Positions 48,883 to 50,573 of a stretch of 50,573 nt of DNA are shown in pieces; within the stretch, counting starts at the first letter, position 1; the number at the start of each line of letters is the position of its first letter. The notes beneath the pieces are model-generated. The model worked only from the letters and a program-made list of their open reading frames with translations, made no database searches and had not been told where the DNA came from. The translations under genes were made by a program, and so were the position numbers. Source of the stretch: a virus; IMG/VR virus record IMGVR_UViG_3300015194_000002, positions 1 to 50,573 of that record. One strand, written 5' to 3'.

Positions 48883-49094
48883 TCGTCACCTTTACTTTCG
48901 GTCGTCACCTTTTGTGTGAATATTCCATGTTTTCTATAGTGATTTATTTCTACAGAAATGAAGATTAGATCTGTAATTGTTGCTGCTAATATTGATTCAG
49001 GAAATACTTTGAATCTATCGTTAGCACGTATCTCACATTGATTTACATTATTAGAATCAATAAATATTTTAAAGTAAATTGGTTCTATATACAT
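48879..49094 (-). CDS. Small unknown protein
   Basis: 71 residues, alpha/beta (starts MYIEPIYFKI). No family is recognised. Coupled to the zinc-ribbon gene by a four-base overlap. Confidence 0.5.
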   Translation of the reverse strand: MYIEPIYFKIFIDSNNVNQCEIRANDRFKVFPESILAATITDLIFISVEINHYRKHGIFTQKVTTESKGDE

Positions 49095-49103
49095 TTTGTT
49101 TCC

Positions 49104-49232
49104 TTAAAAAGCAATCCATCCGAATAGTTTCCATTCGAATAGAGTACCATTAGTAAATTCTGGGTGGGATAGTAAATACGTTAGGTTATTTGATTCGATG
49201 AAGCCTTGAATCCATTCTAGGCGGTAGTTCAT
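49104..49232 (-). CDS. 42-residue unknown protein
   Basis: ATG at 49232 overlaps the TGA of the DUF6197-like gene; TAA at 49104. It reads MNYRLEWIQGFIESNN and then an aromatic-rich end (FEWKLFGWIAF). The overlap supports translation. G-rich motif copy at 49160 in CTGGGTGGG form. Confidence 0.55.
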   Translation of the reverse strand: MNYRLEWIQGFIESNNLTYLLSHPEFTNGTLFEWKLFGWIAF

Positions 49233-49528
49233 ATATCTAATTCCTTTAGGACAGAGTATACTCGTTCGTATGTTGTATTGTCATTCCATTCAAATAAATC
49301 TTTGAAACTAGTTAGTTTAAGATGTTTAATGATTCTTTCAGCTTCTATAGCTACTGTATATTTTAAGTCAATTTCATCATTAGGATTATAACATTTACGA
49401 ATAGAACCCCAAATACAAAAACAACAAGCGGCTTCATTATCTAAACATACTTGTCGTCCTTTATTATCTCTTGCAGCAACATGTATTGTCCATTTATCTG
49501 GACTAGATAGTAATTCGTGAGCTTTCAT
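49229..49528 (-). CDS. DUF6197-like protein
   Basis: 99 residues. VAARDNKGRQVCLDNEAACCFCIWGSI then FEWNDNTTYERVYSVLKEL matches my memory of DUF6197 (AARDxxGxxV...AxxWCxxGAI...WND..gRT..EVl). The family is common in phages and bacteria without a known role. G-rich motif copy at 49539, directly in its 5' untranslated region (CAGGAAACTAATT-ATG). Confidence 0.65.
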   Translation of the reverse strand: MKAHELLSSPDKWTIHVAARDNKGRQVCLDNEAACCFCIWGSIRKCYNPNDEIDLKYTVAIEAERIIKHLKLTSFKDLFEWNDNTTYERVYSVLKELDI

Positions 49529-49548
49529 AATTAGTTTCCTGGGGGAGG

Positions 49549-49899
49549 TTAGTAACGGATTGTGATTGATCTTCTTGATGAATATCTGACAGGATAGTAT
49601 ACAGGGTAATAGTAGATTGGTATTAGAGTACGACTTCTTTCTTGTTCTTTATACATTGCTTCTCTTTCTATTCGCATAGATTTAGAATTTGATTCTTCTA
49701 AGGTTTTCATTTGACCATAAGAAGATTTTTGGTAGTCATAGATTCTTTCTTTTCTTTCTAATGTTGCTTGTCTTACTTGTCTTGCTTGTTTAACTGCTTC
49801 ATTAAGTTCTGATTGTGTTGGTGGATAACCTGCAAGACAGGTAAAGGAAAGAAAAGAAACGAAAGGCAAAACAAAACAAAAGGTTAGGTAATCGTACAT
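49549..49899 (-). CDS. Exported coiled-coil protein
   Basis: 116 residues. A hydrophobic signal sequence (FCFVLPFVSFLSFTCLAG, possible lipobox) is followed by a Gln/Arg/Glu-rich coiled coil (residues 30-85) and a Tyr/Arg-rich tail (YYYPVYYPVRYSSRRS). One of several phage-encoded exported proteins in the window. Role unknown. Confidence 0.55.
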   Translation of the reverse strand: MYDYLTFCFVLPFVSFLSFTCLAGYPPTQSELNEAVKQARQVRQATLERKERIYDYQKSSYGQMKTLEESNSKSMRIEREAMYKEQERSRTLIPIYYYPVYYPVRYSSRRSITIRY

Positions 49900-50072
49900 T
49901 CTTTGTGTTTCTTGTGGAAGTTTAATCTTCTAGTAAAGTTTGAGTAATGAGAATGTATTATACAAAGACAAATAGTACATTTCATAGTTTTGACTGGATA
50001 GTTTTCTGATACTAAAATATGATCTTCATTATCATATCTTTCAAAAGAAACTTTAGAAAGTGGATTCATCAT
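49884..50072 (-). CDS. Zinc-knuckle protein, paralog of the 50069 gene
   Basis: 62 residues with CTICLC and a C-terminal HKKHKEC. The order NYPVKTMKCTxCxC...HKEC is shared with the 50069 gene, so the two arose by tandem duplication. The layout fits a CxxC...HxxxC zinc knuckle. Overlaps the next gene by four bases. Confidence 0.6.
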   Translation of the reverse strand: MMNPLSKVSFERYDNEDHILVSENYPVKTMKCTICLCIIHSHYSNFTRRLNFHKKHKECTIT

Positions 50073-50263
50073 CTTGTAATACCTTTACATTCTTTGTGTT
50101 GTCTAGCAAACCATAGTCTATTAAGCCATTCTTTTCTTTTAGTCTCTAAAGTGCAACCACACTTTGTACACTTTATAGTTTCGATAGGGTAGTTGTCTTT
50201 AAGAACGATGTCTCTTATTAGAATATGTTCTTCTTCACCATATTGTTTAAAAGGGAGATTCAT
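50069..50263 (-). CDS. Zinc-knuckle protein, paralog of the 49884 gene
   Basis: About 64 residues from MNLPFKQYGE; an earlier ATG in the same frame overlaps the next gene more. It has CTKCGC and RQHKECKG; the segment NYPIETIKCTKCGC...HKEC aligns with its left neighbour. Probably zinc-binding. Confidence 0.6.
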   Translation of the reverse strand: MNLPFKQYGEEEHILIRDIVLKDNYPIETIKCTKCGCTLETKRKEWLNRLWFARQHKECKGITR

Positions 50264-50573
50264 TATTAGTTTCAACTTTCTGGGGGAGGGTAAGAGTATG
50301 GATATATTCAATTGTATGATCGAACTTTTCCATTAGAGTAGAAAGACGTGTACATTGTATTTGTCTTGCTAATGGGTCTAGACGTAGAATGTCTATTGTT
50401 AGAATGGAATCGATTATTCGATTACGATGACGAACAGTGAAGTATGGTATATCTAAACCTAAATCGGAAGGTAATTTGTGATTTCGTAGTTGAGTTTCTG
50501 TATAACCTAGTTGCAGCATTATTTGTCCAATAAAATCCATTTTACCATTTTCATCGGATAAAGATTGTTTTTT
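50247..50573 (-). CDS. Unknown protein, possibly 5' truncated at right window edge
   Basis: An internal ATG at 50540 gives 97 residues (MDFIGQIMLQLGYTE), but the frame stays open through 50573 (KKQSLSDENGK before that Met), so the true start may lie outside the window. It is mostly helical with VRHRNRIIDSI in the middle. Unknown function. G-rich motif copy at 50280. Confidence 0.5.
   Translation of the reverse strand, partial: KKQSLSDENGKMDFIGQIMLQLGYTETQLRNHKLPSDLGLDIPYFTVRHRNRIIDSILTIDILRLDPLARQIQCTRLSTLMEKFDHTIEYIHTLTLPQKVETNNESPF

Larger units (their letters stand above)
818..50290 (+). repeat. Dispersed strand-biased G-rich motif, core CTGGGGG[A/T]GG
   Basis: Plus-strand core starts (the C of CTGGG), by hand scan: 819, 2118, 3690, 4726, 6211, 7266, 9174, 11776, 13206, 14032, 14846, 16284, 18463, 19080, 20282, 20788, 21620, 22606, 24504, 25620, 26560, 28809, 29417, 30571, 31208, 31843, 32404, 33448, 34568, 36549, 38885, 39503, 40198, 41283, 42095, 43334, 44342, 45551, 46398, 46842, 48507, 49160, 49539 and 50280. 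Inverted copies: 12112-12124 and 35534-35541. The G run varies from three to seven, usually after TT(T/C/A) and before A/T then GG. Copies fall in several reading frames and in spacers. Confidence 0.8.

Noticed and set aside
1-50573. Integrase, repressor and attachment sites that would show a temperate phage
   Set aside because: I found no integrase, excisionase or att-like repeats in this window; lifestyle cannot be decided from it.

Overview
The window is a stretch of a tailed double-stranded DNA phage (or prophage) genome. Every convincing gene lies on the minus strand, so transcription runs from about 50.5 kb down to 1. Genes are tightly packed, often with ATGA or TAATG overlaps, and many are under 60 codons. 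The DNA is AT-rich (about one third GC by eye), with more GC-rich patches at 1-1.8 kb and about 22.1-24.4 kb. Start codons often follow AAGGA/GGAA-type ribosome sites. The host cannot be proven from sequence alone. The Cys-rich virion proteins, the exported CPxGxCP protein, the protease-capsid fusion and several small families remind me of phages of Planctomycetota; this is inference from memory. Both ends are open: one gene runs off the left edge, and the last gene at the right edge may be 5'-truncated.

Layout in transcription order. (1) 50.6-36 kb, early/DNA-metabolism region: many tiny unknown genes, Zn-ribbon proteins, a DUF6197-like protein, an SF1/UvrD-like helicase, a ribbon-helix-helix protein, an ATP-dependent DNA ligase, an overlapping PD-(D/E)XK-type nuclease, a Fe-S uracil-DNA-glycosylase-like protein, a RecB/Cas4-like nuclease, a MazG-like pyrophosphatase, an AAA_24/Sak4-like recombination ATPase with a putative ssDNA-binding partner, a tRNA-Ile(UAU)-like gene, ThyX and a DUF5664-like protein. 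(2) 36-28 kb, replication and packaging: family A DNA polymerase, a minimal nucleotidyltransferase, two HNH/AP2 homing endonucleases, primase-helicase and large terminase. (3) 27.5-20 kb: an exported/accessory cassette with a thioredoxin-like exported protein, a papain-like peptidase, a Cys-motif exported protein, a repeat-rich fibre, a lipoprotein, a matrixin-like metalloprotease and two membrane/coiled-coil proteins. (4) 20-4.9 kb, virion morphogenesis: portal, protease-major capsid fusion, head decoration protein, connector and tail-completion proteins, tail tube, frameshifted G/G-T chaperones, tape measure, and a tail-tip region with Cys-rich proteins. It is followed by an Erv1/Alr-like thiol oxidase candidate, an HNH protein, a holin candidate and small Cys-rich proteins. 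(5) 3.3-0 kb: small accessory genes and regulatory DNA.

Two signals are not explained by genes. First, a G-rich motif (core CTGGGGG[A/T]GG after a T-rich stretch) occurs about 44 times on the plus strand and only about twice inverted, roughly once per kb from end to end. It falls in several reading frames and between genes, so it acts at the nucleic-acid level. Second, a 26-bp element (TATCA-N7-RGAATT...GCG) occurs in nine copies, all in the three gene-free regulatory regions near 3.0-3.3, 27.6-27.7 and 47.9-48.2 kb. In each region a rightward-facing copy opposes leftward-facing copies. Together these suggest an undescribed genome-wide sequence code (replication priming, end protection or packaging polarity) and a three-site control or origin system.
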